Shown: positions 18,588-28,130, counted from the stretch's first letter. The stretch: 64,000 nucleotides of DNA from Pannonibacter sp. XCT-53 (GCF_009915765.1 NZ_JAABLQ010000001.1:1488001-1552000); one strand, 5' to 3'. Notes: generated from the sequence alone by a model not told the origin. A program made the numbers and translations.

Positions 18588-21500
18588 TCAGGCGAGCTGC
18601 ACGTCCGTGACGCCGGGGACGGACTTCAGCGCGCCGGCGATCTCGGGCGAGAGACGGTACTTGCCCGGCAGACGCACTTCCACCTCGCGCCGGCCCTCGT
18701 CGAGCAGGACGACCACATTGACCTCGCCCTCCCCCTTCACGGAGAGATGGCGCGCGAGGCTCTTCATCGGCCGGGCATCGCGCAGGAACACCCGCAGGCT
18801 TTTCTGCACCCGGGCGGCCATCGTCTCGATCGGGTCGATCTGCTCGATGCGCAGCGACGGCTCGTCGTCGCGCATGTCGGCGCTGACCAGCACCACCATC
18901 GACTTGCCCACCTCGATCAGGTCCCGGAACTGGGCAAGCTTCTCGGAAAAGAGCAGCGCCTCGAACTGGCCGGACGAATCGGAGAAGCGGACGATCCCCA
19001 TGCGGTTGCCCGACTTGGTCTTGCGCTCCTGCTTGGAAATCACCGTTCCGGCAAGGCGGCCGGCGGAGGCCCCCCGCTTCACCGCCTCGGCGAACTGGGA
19101 CCAGAGCTGCACGCGCATGCGCTCCAGCAGGGGCTGGTACTCGTCCAGCGGATGGGACGACAGGTAGAAGCCGATCGCCTGGTGTTCACGCTGCAGCCGC
19201 TCGGCCGGCAGCCAGGGCTGCACCTCGGCCAGCTGCAGCTCCTCGCCTGCCCCGCCGCCGCCGCCGAACATGTCGTTCTGGCCCATGCTGGCGTTGGCCT
19301 CGGTGCGCTGTGCCATGCCCATGATCCGGTCGAGCCCCTCGAACACCCGGGCGCGGTTCTGCTCGATACAGTCGAACGCACCGGCGTTGACGAGGCTTTC
19401 CAGCACACGCTTGTTGAGGAACTTCGGCGAGATGCGCGAGGCGAAGTCGCCAAGACTGCGGAAGGGGCGATCGGCGCGCACGTCGACGATGTGCTGGATC
19501 GCCTGCTCGCCAGCGCCCTTGATCGCGCCCATGGCATAGACGATGCGGCCGTCATCGACATCGAAGGGGACCATGGAGCGGTTGATCGAGGGCGGCAGCA
19601 CCTCGACACCCATGCGGCGGGCCTCCTGGCGGAAATCGCCCAGCTTGTCGGTGTTGCCGAGATCGAGCGTCATCGAGGCGGCGAGGAACTCCACCGGGTG
19701 GTTCGCCTTCAGCCAGGCGGTGTGATAGGAGACGAGCGCGTAGGCGGCCGCGTGCGACTTGTTGAAGCCGTAGTTGGCGAACTTGGCCACCAGGTCGAAG
19801 ATCGTGCCGGCCTGCTCCCGGTCGACACCCCGCTCCACCGCGCCGTCGACGAAGCGGGCGCGCTGCACCTCCATCTCCGACGCGATCTTCTTGCCCATGG
19901 CCCGGCGCAGAAGGTCGGCCTCGCCGAGCGAATAGCCCGACAGGACCTGCGCGATCTGCATCACCTGTTCCTGGTAGACGATGATGCCGTTGGTTTCCTT
20001 CAGGATCGGCTCGAGCAGCGGATGCAGGTAGTCGGGCTCCTGCTCGCCATGCTTGACGGCGTTGTAGACGGGAATGTTCTCCATCGGACCGGGCCGGTAG
20101 AGCGCCACCAGCGCGACGATGTCCTCGAAGCGGTCGGGCTTCATGCCGGCAATGGCGCGCCGCATGCCCTGGCTTTCCAGCTGGAACACGCCGACGGTTT
20201 CGCCGGCAGCCAGCAGCCGGTAGGTCTTCGGGTCATCGAGTGGCACCGAGGCCATGTCGACATGCACCCCCTTGCGCGCGATCAGCTTCACCGCGGTGTC
20301 GATGACCGTGAGCGTCTTCAGGCCGAGGAAGTCGAACTTCACCAGGCCCGCCTCCTCCACCATCTTCATGTTGAACTGCGCCACCGGCATGTCGGAGCGC
20401 GGATCGCGGTAGAGGGGCACGAGCTGTTCGAGCGGCCGGTCGCCGATGACCACGCCGGCGGCGTGGGTGGAGGCATGACGGTAGAGCCCCTCGAGCTTCT
20501 GCGCCATGGTGAGCAGCCGGTCGACGATCTCCTCCTCGCGTGCGGCCTCGCGCAGGCGCGGCTCCTCGGCAATCGCCTGGGCCAGCGTCACCGGGTTGGC
20601 CGGGTTCGCCGGCACCAGCTTGCACAGGCGGTCGACCTGGCCATAGGGCATCTGCAGTACGCGCCCGACATCGCGCAGCACCGCGCGGGCCTGCAGCGAC
20701 CCGAAGGTGATGATCTGGGCCACCTGGCTGCGGCCGTATTTTTCCTGGACGTAGCGGATGACCTCTTCGCGCCGGTTCTGGCAGAAGTCGATGTCGAAGT
20801 CCGGCATCGACACGCGCTCGGGATTGAGGAAGCGCTCGAACAGCAGCGAGAAGCGCATCGGGTCGAGGTCGGTGATGGTCAGGGCCCAGGCCACCACGGA
20901 GCCGGCGCCCGATCCGCGCCCGGGGCCCACGGGAATGTCATGCGCCTTGGCCCACTTGATGAAGTCGGCCACGATCAGGAAGTAGCCGGGGAACTTCATG
21001 CGCTCGATGACCGACAGCTCGAATTCGAGCCGGTCCCAGTAGTCCTGCTCCGTCAGTCCGGGTGCCAGACCATGCAGCTCGAGCCGCTTGGCCAGACCCT
21101 CGCGGGCCTGACGCTTGAGCTCGTCCGCCTCGGCCTTCTCCGCCTCCTCCGGATCGGCGTCGGCACCGGCAAAGCGTGGCAGGATCGGGTTGCGCTTCAG
21201 CGGGCGATAATGACAGCGCTGCGCGATCTCGACGGTCGCGGCGGTCGCCTCGGGCAGGTCGGCGAACAGCGCCTGCATTTCCGCGCGTGACTTGAAGTAA
21301 TGCTCGGCCGTCAGCTTGCGGCGGTCATCGTCGATCAGCACGCGCCCCTCGGAGATGGCGATGAGCGCGTCATGCGCCTCATAATCCTCACGCTTGGGGA
21401 AGAAGGCCTCGTTGGTGGCGACGAGCGGCAGGCCCTTGTCATAGGCAAGATCGAGAAAACCGGCCTCGGTCTTGCGTTCCGCCGCCATGCCGTGGCGCTG

Positions 21501-22031
21501 CAGCTCCACATAGCAGCGATCCCGGAAGGACAGGGCCAGCCGGTCGAGCCGGGCAGCCGCCAGCTTGCGGTTGCCGGCCAGCAGCGCCTTTCCGACCGGC
21601 CCGTGGACGCCGCCGGTGAGCAGGATCAGACCGTCGGTGCGGGCCTCCAGCAGCGACAGCGGCACATGCGCCCGCTGGCCGGTCGGCGTGTCGAGGAAGG
21701 CGCGGCTGGTGAGGTCCATGAGGTTCATGTAGCCGTCGGCCGTGGCCGCCAGCACGATGACATCGCTCAGGGCCGGTTCCCCGCGCCGGTCGTCGGCCGG
21801 CTCGTCACCGAAGGCAACGGCAAGCTGACAGCCGATGATCGGCTGGATGCCGACCCCCCAGGCCTTGCCGGCAAACTCCTGGGCACCGAACAGGTTGCCG
21901 GTGTCGGTGATGGCCAGCGCCGGCTGGTCATCGGCCTTGGCCAGATCCAGAAGCTTCTTGATCGGCAGCGCGCCCTCGAGCAGCGACAGGGCCGAATGGA
22001 CACGCAGATGGACAAACCCGACAGACGACAT
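18588..22031 (-). CDS. dnaE: DNA polymerase III subunit alpha
   Basis: Catalytic subunit of the replicative polymerase. The 1147-residue product begins MSSVGFVHLRVHSALSLLEG, the PHP domain (about residues 1-200). The polymerase core includes the catalytic aspartates in PDFDIDF near residue 410, then the thumb/fingers region with the KKIASEM segment. A helix-hairpin-helix and an OB-fold near the C-terminus (GTVISKQERKTKSGNRMG) follow. The frame is open to 22385, but GGGAAG lies about nine bases before the ATG at 22031 and the length then equals that of the family (E. coli 1160). rpsB follows after 367 bases. Confidence 0.97.
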   Translation of the reverse strand: MSSVGFVHLRVHSALSLLEGALPIKKLLDLAKADDQPALAITDTGNLFGAQEFAGKAWGVGIQPIIGCQLAVAFGDEPADDRRGEPALSDVIVLAATADGYMNLMDLTSRAFLDTPTGQRAHVPLSLLEARTDGLILLTGGVHGPVGKALLAGNRKLAAARLDRLALSFRDRCYVELQRHGMAAERKTEAGFLDLAYDKGLPLVATNEAFFPKREDYEAHDALIAISEGRVLIDDDRRKLTAEHYFKSRAEMQALFADLPEATAATVEIAQRCHYRPLKRNPILPRFAGADADPEEAEKAEADELKRQAREGLAKRLELHGLAPGLTEQDYWDRLEFELSVIERMKFPGYFLIVADFIKWAKAHDIPVGPGRGSGAGSVVAWALTITDLDPMRFSLLFERFLNPERVSMPDFDIDFCQNRREEVIRYVQEKYGRSQVAQIITFGSLQARAVLRDVGRVLQMPYGQVDRLCKLVPANPANPVTLAQAIAEEPRLREAAREEEIVDRLLTMAQKLEGLYRHASTHAAGVVIGDRPLEQLVPLYRDPRSDMPVAQFNMKMVEEAGLVKFDFLGLKTLTVIDTAVKLIARKGVHVDMASVPLDDPKTYRLLAAGETVGVFQLESQGMRRAIAGMKPDRFEDIVALVALYRPGPMENIPVYNAVKHGEQEPDYLHPLLEPILKETNGIIVYQEQVMQIAQVLSGYSLGEADLLRRAMGKKIASEMEVQRARFVDGAVERGVDREQAGTIFDLVAKFANYGFNKSHAAAYALVSYHTAWLKANHPVEFLAASMTLDLGNTDKLGDFRQEARRMGVEVLPPSINRSMVPFDVDDGRIVYAMGAIKGAGEQAIQHIVDVRADRPFRSLGDFASRISPKFLNKRVLESLVNAGAFDCIEQNRARVFEGLDRIMGMAQRTEANASMGQNDMFGGGGGAGEELQLAEVQPWLPAERLQREHQAIGFYLSSHPLDEYQPLLERMRVQLWSQFAEAVKRGASAGRLAGTVISKQERKTKSGNRMGIVRFSDSSGQFEALLFSEKLAQFRDLIEVGKSMVVLVSADMRDDEPSLRIEQIDPIETMAARVQKSLRVFLRDARPMKSLARHLSVKGEGEVNVVVLLDEGRREVEVRLPGKYRLSPEIAGALKSVPGVTDVQLA

Positions 22032-22558
22032 GACCAGCTTCCCAGATTGCGGCGGAGCGCCGGCAGGCGCGACGGTGCGGCCCGGTGAGCCGGCCCTGCC
22101 CCGCCAGCGGATCCCCGCCGTTCTGCCTTCGCCGTCCGTCCTGCCCGCCCGTCCAGCCTGCCCGCCCCGTGCCTTGCCTGCCCCGATCACCGGGTGCGTC
22201 TGGCGAGGAGCGACTGGCCGGGAGCGAGGCGGCCTGGAAAGGCTCACCGTGCAAGACTTACCCTGCAAGCCGCCAAGCCCTGAAAACTTGCCAGGACAGC
22301 CTGGCCGGGAGCGAGGCGGCCGCGGAGCCGGAGGTGAACGGCGACGGACTGCAGGCGCAAGACACCCCTGCCCGTCCGAAGGCATCCTCTGCAGCAGAAA
22401 AGACCGGAACGCCGACCAAAAGTCGAGGGATCCGGACAGGTGCGACGCCGTGATCCTCAGGTAATGATGCCGCGCCGCCGGAGCGCGCCCGGATCGGTGT
22501 CTGGCACCGATCCTGAGGTCATGCGGGGAGCGAACCGGGATCAGCCCGGGTCGGAGGC
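22032..22558. other. Spacer upstream of dnaE with direct repeat and hairpin
   Basis: This is 527 bases without a credible gene. It holds a 21-base perfect direct repeat (22214-22234 and 22301-22321, 87 bases apart) and a perfect 9-bp hairpin GGATCGGTG/CACCGATCC (22491-22513) between the small SOS-boxed gene and dnaE. No convincing dnaE promoter was seen. Confidence 0.5.
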
Positions 22559-22657
22559 CTATTGCAGCGAGAACAGGACCTCGCCCCAGACGGCGATGGT
22601 GGCGGCAAACACGACGAGCGAACCGAAAGCGGCGATATCACGGGCCAGGAAGGTCAT
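22559..22657 (-). CDS. 32-aa single-pass membrane peptide with upstream LexA boxes
   Basis: Small ORF from ATG 22655-22657 to TAG. The peptide starts MTFLARDIAAFG and ends EVLFSLQ. Residues 9-28 form one hydrophobic segment, with Arg6/Asp7 before it and Glu25 near its end. An excellent ribosome site, AGAGGAG, lies about seven bases upstream, which is strong support for such a short gene. About 85 and 160 bases upstream are two perfect GTTC-N7-GTTC boxes, the alphaproteobacterial LexA operator. Size, topology and control logic resemble SidA of Caulobacter crescentus (29 aa, LexA-controlled inner-membrane division inhibitor), but I see no sequence proof of homology. Function is inferred. Confidence 0.72.
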   Translation of the reverse strand: MTFLARDIAAFGSLVVFAATIAVWGEVLFSLQ

Positions 22658-22742
22658 GGCATGCTCCTCTCTTTGGAACCGGCAGACGCGCTGCCCGAAG
22701 GTTCTGGGGCTCGGGGCCGTCCGGCCCCTTGAAAAAGAGATT

Positions 22743-22757
22743 GTTCCCTTTTTGTTC
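22743..22757. promoter_or_regulatory. LexA (SOS) box 1
   Basis: GTTC-N7-GTTC, exact in spacing and both half-sites: GTTC 22743-22746 and 22754-22757, with the T-rich spacer typical of alphaproteobacterial SOS boxes. It lies 85 bases before the small ORF and overlaps the spacer of a possible minus-strand promoter (TTGCGG, 17 bases, CAATCT). Confidence 0.75.
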
Positions 22758-22817
22758 TTTCCGCAAGCCCGAAACGCACCAAGGCTCACGCAGACCCTGT
22801 TCTTCACACGGGAGGGT

Positions 22818-22832
22818 GAACAAAGAGTGAAC
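22818..22832. promoter_or_regulatory. LexA (SOS) box 2
   Basis: On the minus strand GTTC-N7-GTTC (GAAC at 22818-22821 and 22829-22832 on the plus strand). Its centre is 75 bases from that of box 1, about seven helical turns, which would suit co-operative or looped repression. Confidence 0.75.
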
Positions 22833-22967
22833 TTAGATCTTGCGACGTTTACGAAGGGGGGACCCGGACCCGCTGTCGCCCGACGCTGCCCCCGCCTGCG
22901 CCAAGGGCTTGCCTCGCGTGCTCGCCATGGACCGGGACCCGCGAAACGCGGCAGGGACAATGCAGCA

Positions 22968-23012
22968 GGGAAAACGTTGCCGGGGGAAACGTTGCCGGGG
23001 GAAACGCCGTCC
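22968..23012. repeat. 15-bp tandem repeat, three copies
   Basis: Copies start at 22968, 22983 and 22998 with consensus GGGGAAACGTTGCCG; the third diverges after GGGGAAACG. It lies in the 550-base non-coding stretch between the lolD stop and the small SOS-boxed gene. Apart from this and the lolD-end duplication, I see nothing in 22850-23207. Confidence 0.8.
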
Positions 23013-23207
23013 GGAGACCGAGAGCCGGGGCGCAGACGGCCCTCGGCACGGCGGGAGCAGTCAGCGCTGCTCCCGGGCCGGCAAGGGCGCAAGCCGGAGC
23101 CGGCGCGCCCCTGCCCTCCGCCACCCGGCCACGACGCCGCGGCCCGGACGTCGAGGACCAGACAGAGACAGACGGGGGAAACAGACGGCAGAACCCGACG
23201 TCGAGGA

Positions 23208-23888
<681 letters not shown>

Positions 23889-23927
23889 GGACGGGGTCTC
23901 TCCTGGGGATCCGGCGCCTGTCATGGG

Positions 23928-25274
23928 TTACTCGTACCGCAGCGCTTCGACCGGATCGAGGCGCGCGGCGCGCCAGGCCGGATAGAGCGTCGCCAGCAGC
24001 GACAGGACCAGCGCCATCACCAGCACCATGATCGTCTCGCCCTGGTCCATCTCGGCCGGCATCCGCGACAGGAAATAGAGCGTCGGATCAAACAGCTGCG
24101 TGCTGGTCAGCCACGAGATGAACTGGCGGATGCTCTCGATGTTGAGGCAGACGACGAGGCCGAGCAGGAAGCCGGCCAGGGTGCCGATCACGCCGATGCT
24201 GGCACCGGTGATGACGAAGACGCGCATCACCGATCCGCGCGTGGCCCCCATGGTGCGCAGGATGGCGATGTCCCGCCCCTTGTCCTTCACCAGCATGGTC
24301 AGACCCGAGATGATGTTGAGCGCCGCCACCAGCACGATGAGGGTGAGGATGAGGAACATGACGTTGCGCTCGACCTCGAGCGCCGAGAAGAAGGTCATGT
24401 TGCGCTGGCGCCAGTCGCTGACGAAGGCCGGACGGCCCGCGCCCTCCTCGACGGCAGCCTTGTAGTCGCCGACCTTGTCGGGATCGTCGGTGTAGACCTC
24501 GACCCCGGTCGCCTTGCCGTCCATCCGGAAGAAGCCCTGCGCCTCGGGCAGGGTCATGAAGGCAATCGTGCCGTCATACTCCGACATGCCGATCTCGAAG
24601 ATCGCGGTGACGGGATAGGACTTGGTGCGCGGGGTGACGCCCATCGGCGTCACGGCCCCGCGCGGGGAAATGACGGTGATGTTGTCGCCGACCTGGAGGC
24701 CGAGCTGCTGGGCCATGCGCGTGCCGATCGCCAGACCGCCGGCCGTGTCGAAACCGTCGAGCGTGCCCTGCCGGATGTTGCCGGCGACCAGCGGCAGGCG
24801 CTTCAGATCGGCTTCGTAGAGGCCGCGCACGAGCGCCCCGAGGTTGCCCGCCGGTCCGGACACGAGCGCCTGGCCCTCGACGAAGGGAATGGCTGCGACA
24901 ACCCCGGACACGCCCTGCAGGCGGGAGGCGACCGCGTCATAGTCGGTGAGCGGCTGGTCGATGGGCTGGACCAGCATGTGGCCGTTGATGCCGAGGATCT
25001 TGCCGAGAAGCTCGCTGCGGAAGCCGTTCATCACCGCCATGACGATGACCAGGGTGGCCACGCCCAGCATGATGCCGACGAAGGAGAAGCCGGCGATGAC
25101 CGAAATGAAGCTGTCCCTGCGGCGGGAGCGCAGGTAGCGCCCCGCGATCATCCACTCGTAGGCGGCAAAGGGACGGACCTTCGCGGCAGCGGCGGGGGCG
25201 CCCGTGTTGCCGGACTTTTCCGCAGAACCGGTGCTGGACCCGCTGGACTTCGACGACGTGGTGCTTTCGCTCAT
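23928..25274 (-). CDS. lolC: Lipoprotein-releasing ABC transporter permease (LolC/LolE family)
   Basis: Integral inner-membrane partner of LolD. The N-terminal transmembrane segment follows FAAYEWMIAGRYLRSRR, then a large periplasmic domain (about residues 95-300) and three C-terminal transmembrane helices of the FtsX/MacB fold. The chosen start (ATG 25274, MSESTTSS) leaves a 35-residue Ser/Gly-rich cytoplasmic leader; 448 residues in all. Only one permease gene is present, so it probably works as a homodimer; calling it LolC rather than LolE is arbitrary. Confidence 0.93.
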   Translation of the reverse strand: MSESTTSSKSSGSSTGSAEKSGNTGAPAAAAKVRPFAAYEWMIAGRYLRSRRRDSFISVIAGFSFVGIMLGVATLVIVMAVMNGFRSELLGKILGINGHMLVQPIDQPLTDYDAVASRLQGVSGVVAAIPFVEGQALVSGPAGNLGALVRGLYEADLKRLPLVAGNIRQGTLDGFDTAGGLAIGTRMAQQLGLQVGDNITVISPRGAVTPMGVTPRTKSYPVTAIFEIGMSEYDGTIAFMTLPEAQGFFRMDGKATGVEVYTDDPDKVGDYKAAVEEGAGRPAFVSDWRQRNMTFFSALEVERNVMFLILTLIVLVAALNIISGLTMLVKDKGRDIAILRTMGATRGSVMRVFVITGASIGVIGTLAGFLLGLVVCLNIESIRQFISWLTSTQLFDPTLYFLSRMPAEMDQGETIMVLVMALVLSLLATLYPAWRAARLDPVEALRYE

Positions 25275-25396
25275 GATCTGCCTTGGGGGTGGAGCGGCCC
25301 GACCGCGCTTGGCGCGGCTCACGGCGAGGGTGGCCGCACCCGCAGCGACTGCGGATGCGGACGGCGAATCCCCTGTTTCAGGATCCGCGACGCGGA

Positions 25397-26725
25397 TCAG
25401 CTGGTCAATGCGCCAAGGATCCTGTTGAACGCGGCTTCAACCGAAAGTGTCTCGCGGGCGCCGGTCGCGCGTTCCTTGACCTCGACCACGCCGTCCTTCA
25501 GGCCGCGCGGGCCTGCGATCAGCTGGAACGGCAGGCCGATCAGGTCCATGGTCGCAAACTTGGCGCCGGCGCGGGTGTCGGCATCGTCGTAGAGCACGTC
25601 GATCCCGGCGCTCTCGAACCGCTGGTAGAGCGCCTCGCAGGTCTGGTCGGTTTCCGCGTCGCCGGGCTTCAGGTTGATCAGGCCGACATGGAACGGGGCC
25701 ACCGACGCCGGCCAGATGATGCCTTCCTCGTCATGGCTCGCCTCGATCAGCGCCCCCATCAGCCGCGACACGCCAACGCCGTAGGAGCCCATGTGGACGA
25801 GCGTCTCGACGCCATCCGAGGTCATGACCTTGGCGCCCATCGGCTCGGAGTACTTGGTGCCGAAATAGAAGATGTGGCCGACCTCGATGCCGCGCGCCGC
25901 CACGCGGGACGCCTCCGGCAGGGCATTGAAGGCCGCCTCGTCGTGCATCTCCTCGGTCGCCGCGTAGGGCGTGGTCCAGCTTTCGACGATCGGGGTCAGG
26001 TCGGAGGCGAAATCCGTGTCGAGGCCCGGCGTCGGCATGTCGAGCAGCTGCTTGTCGCAGAAGACGGCACTCTCGCCGGTCGAGGCGAGGATGATGAACT
26101 CGTGGCTCATGTCGCCGCCGATCGGGCCGGTGTCGGCGCGCATCGGGATCGCCTTCAGGCCCATGCGGGCAAAGGTGCGCAGATAGGCGACGAACATCCG
26201 GTTGTAGGCGTGGCGGGCGGCTTCCTTGTCGACGTCGAAGGAATAGGCATCCTTCATGAGGAACTCGCGGCCGCGCATGATGCCGAAGCGGGGACGCACC
26301 TCGTCACGGAACTTCCACTGGATGTGGTAGAGGTTCAGCGGCAGATCCTTGTAGGAGCGCACGTAGGAGCGGAAGATCTCGGTGATCATCTCCTCGTTGG
26401 TCGGACCGAACAGCATCTCGCGCTCGTGGCGGTCGGTGATGCGCAGCATCTCCTTGCCATAAGCGTCATAGCGTCCGCTTTCGCGCCACAGGTCCGCCGA
26501 CTGGATCGTCGGCATCAGCAGCTGGATCGCGCCGGCCCGGTTCTGCTCTTCCTCGACGATCTTCTCGATCTTGCGCAGCACCCGGAAGCCCAGCGGCAGC
26601 CAGGAGTAGATCCCGGCCGACTGCTGCCGGATCATGCCGGCCCGCAGCATCAGGCGATGCGAGACGATTTCGGCTTCCTTGGGCGTTTCCTTCAGGATGG
26701 GCAGAAAAAAGCGGGACAGTCGCAT
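25397..26725 (-). CDS. proS: Proline--tRNA ligase, short type
   Basis: Charges tRNA-Pro. It is a class II synthetase with motif 1 region [17 protein letters not shown], motif 2 around [21 protein letters not shown], and a C-terminal anticodon domain. At 442 residues it lacks the roughly 180-residue editing insertion of E. coli ProRS, as is normal for alphaproteobacteria. ATG 26725 (MRLSRFFLP) has AGGA eight bases upstream; the 20-codon extension is rejected. It lies between DUF1467 and lolC. Confidence 0.95.
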   Translation of the reverse strand: MRLSRFFLPILKETPKEAEIVSHRLMLRAGMIRQQSAGIYSWLPLGFRVLRKIEKIVEEEQNRAGAIQLLMPTIQSADLWRESGRYDAYGKEMLRITDRHEREMLFGPTNEEMITEIFRSYVRSYKDLPLNLYHIQWKFRDEVRPRFGIMRGREFLMKDAYSFDVDKEAARHAYNRMFVAYLRTFARMGLKAIPMRADTGPIGGDMSHEFIILASTGESAVFCDKQLLDMPTPGLDTDFASDLTPIVESWTTPYAATEEMHDEAAFNALPEASRVAARGIEVGHIFYFGTKYSEPMGAKVMTSDGVETLVHMGSYGVGVSRLMGALIEASHDEEGIIWPASVAPFHVGLINLKPGDAETDQTCEALYQRFESAGIDVLYDDADTRAGAKFATMDLIGLPFQLIAGPRGLKDGVVEVKERATGARETLSVEAAFNRILGALTS

Positions 26726-26949
26726 GTCGGGTTCCTGGATCTTGCCGGTTCCCCATCGCGGGGATGCGCCGCAGTCAAACCGCATGCACCTTCAAAACAC
26801 AAGTCCCTTGCGGAAAAGGAGCCGGAAAAGCTTGGGATTCCAGCCCCCGGACAGCCCCTGCCGCAAGGGTATCCCCTTGACGACACAGGCAGGATTTCCA
26901 GCCGGAGAAAGCAGCATGCAAAAAGTTTGGGCTTATGCGCTCAAAATAG

Positions 26950-27186
26950 TGACAAGTTTGTGTCAATGCGTTAGGTTGCGGTCCCATAAGAACAAAGGCG
27001 GAGGTCGGCAACGGCCAAGGCCTTGGAAAACAGGCATCGCGGTCTGAGTCTTGGGAGGAAGATCCCTCTGGCGCACCCAAAAGGTTCGCAGCCGACACAG
27101 TGAAGTTTCTCAAGGAACGCACTGATGTATCGAGGGAGTTTTAGACGCGGAACTGAAAAGGCAGGGCTCCGGCCCTGCTTTTTTTT
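26950..27186 (+). ncRNA. Candidate small RNA opposite the proS upstream region
   Basis: A strong plus-strand terminator ends at 27186, yet no plus-strand gene lies upstream of it until gltA 24 kb away, so something short must be transcribed here. The stretch before it contains an inverted repeat TGACA-N6-TGTCA (26950-26965), a perfect CCAAGGCCTTGG palindrome at about 27017 and a GGGAG/CCCTC hairpin. A very short frame GTG 27103 to TAG (MKFLKERTDVSREF) ends just before the terminator and could be a leader peptide. The 5' end is not defined and no known RNA family was recognised. Confidence 0.45.
27161..27186 (+). terminator. Orphan intrinsic terminator with eight T
   Basis: GCAGGGC (27161-27167), TCCG loop, GCCCTGC (27172-27178), then eight T. 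It is the strongest plus-strand terminator in the window that is not attached to a protein gene. Confidence 0.85.
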
Positions 27187-27311
27187 GTTCGTCCGCCGCA
27201 GTTGCAACTGCTTCGCATCCGCGTGATGCCGCGCGGGACGACCACCTCCCCGCCAGGTCCCCGCCACGGCTCTCCACTGCCTGCGCGGCTGAAAGACCGA
27301 CAGTGAAAACG

Positions 27312-27347
27312 GAAAGGCCCTGCCGGCCGGACCGGACAGGGCCTTTC
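27312..27347 (-). terminator. Terminator-like hairpin after the DUF1467 gene
   Basis: GAAAGGCCCTG (27312-27322) pairs perfectly with CAGGGCCTTTC (27337-27347). It lies 19 bases after the DUF1467 stop on the minus strand and ends in a CTTTCCGTTTTC tail. It would separate the nuo tail from proS. Confidence 0.75.
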
Positions 27348-27366
27348 ACAGGACAGCTGCAGACCC

Positions 27367-27627
27367 TCAGCGCGGGCCAGGCAGCGGGATGTCGTCCAGC
27401 GTGATGCCCGACTGGCGCAACCAGAGGAACCCGAGGAACAGCAGCGTGGTCACTGCGGTCGTCCAGCCCACGGTCCGCAGCATGCGGAAGCGGGCCGGCG
27501 CGCTTTCGACCGTTCCGGGCACCACCTGCCCCTCCTCCTCCTGCGTGCGCACGCCGAACGGCAGGATCGCGAACAGCACGATCCACCACATCATGAAGTA
27601 GACGGCGAGCGCATAGGGAATGGACAT
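27367..27627 (-). CDS. DUF1467 family small membrane protein
   Basis: An 86-residue protein of unknown function with two hydrophobic segments (about residues 5-25 and 50-70) and an acidic TQEEEGQ turn between them. The opening IPYALAVYFMMWWIVLFAILPFGVR and the central GVRTQEEEG are the DUF1467 signature. It lies between mce and proS, a position conserved in Hyphomicrobiales. It may act at the inner membrane; nothing more can be read from the sequence. Confidence 0.88.
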   Translation of the reverse strand: MSIPYALAVYFMMWWIVLFAILPFGVRTQEEEGQVVPGTVESAPARFRMLRTVGWTTAVTTLLFLGFLWLRQSGITLDDIPLPGPR

Positions 27628-27662
27628 GGGTCTGGATCCTCAGAGAAGGGCGCCGGAGCGGA

Positions 27663-28067
27663 TCAGGCCTGCTCCAGCTCGGTCAATGTGCCAAGAAAGT
27701 CCTTCGGGTGCAGGAACAGCACCGGCTTGCCGTGGGCGCCGATCTTCGGCTCGCCATCGCCAAGCACGCGCGCACCGCGGGCGACGAGCTGGTCGCGCGC
27801 CGCGAGGATGTCCTCCACCTCGTAGCAGACGTGATGGATGCCGCCGGCCGGGTTCTTATCCAGGAACCGGGCGATCGGCGAGTTCTCGCCGAGCGGCTCG
27901 AGCAACTCGATCTTGGTGTTCGGCAGGGTGATGAACACGGTGGTGACGCCGTGCTCGGTCTGGGCCACCTTGCCCGACACCTCGGCGCCGAGCGTGTCGC
28001 GATAGACCGCCGTTGCCGCATCGATATCAGAGACGGCGATGGCCACGTGGTTCAGTCGTCCGATCAT
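27663..28067 (-). CDS. mce: Methylmalonyl-CoA epimerase
   Basis: Interconverts (2R)- and (2S)-methylmalonyl-CoA in propionyl-CoA use. It is a 134-residue VOC-fold protein with two beta-alpha-beta repeats. Metal ligands are suggested by LNHVAIAVSD (His7), GGIHHVCYEVED (His80/81 area) and a C-terminal TLTELEQ glutamate. The pattern INHVAIAV with IHHVCYEV is characteristic of Mce rather than glyoxalase I. It lies 63 bases after rnj and 35 before the DUF1467 gene. Confidence 0.92.
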   Translation of the reverse strand: MIGRLNHVAIAVSDIDAATAVYRDTLGAEVSGKVAQTEHGVTTVFITLPNTKIELLEPLGENSPIARFLDKNPAGGIHHVCYEVEDILAARDQLVARGARVLGDGEPKIGAHGKPVLFLHPKDFLGTLTELEQA

Positions 28068-28130
28068 GCAAACTCCTCCCCCAGGGGTTGCCGGAGGCCG
28101 GTCCGGACGGACCGGACGCCTGCCGGTTGG

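Noticed and set aside
15605..18610. Long plus-strand frame opposite pyrH, tsf and rpsB
   Set aside because: Antisense artefact that also crosses two spacers, a terminator and the rpsB promoter.
18453..21290. Open frame of about 945 codons on the plus strand opposite dnaE
   Set aside because: It is a by-product of high GC at third codon positions; the translation is low complexity, rich in His, Arg, Gln and Asp, and dnaE on the other strand is unmistakable.
18588..22031. dnaE itself as an SOS gene because of the nearby LexA boxes
   Set aside because: The boxes are more than 700 bases from the dnaE start, with a separate small gene and a hairpin between. The PDFDIDF-containing enzyme of 1147 aa is the replicative polymerase, and no imuA or imuB is beside it.
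27125..27226. 33-codon plus-strand ORF with AAGGA before its ATG
   Set aside because: The frame reads straight through the strong terminator at 27161-27186, so the transcript would end before the stop codon; composition is Arg/Cys-rich and not protein-like.
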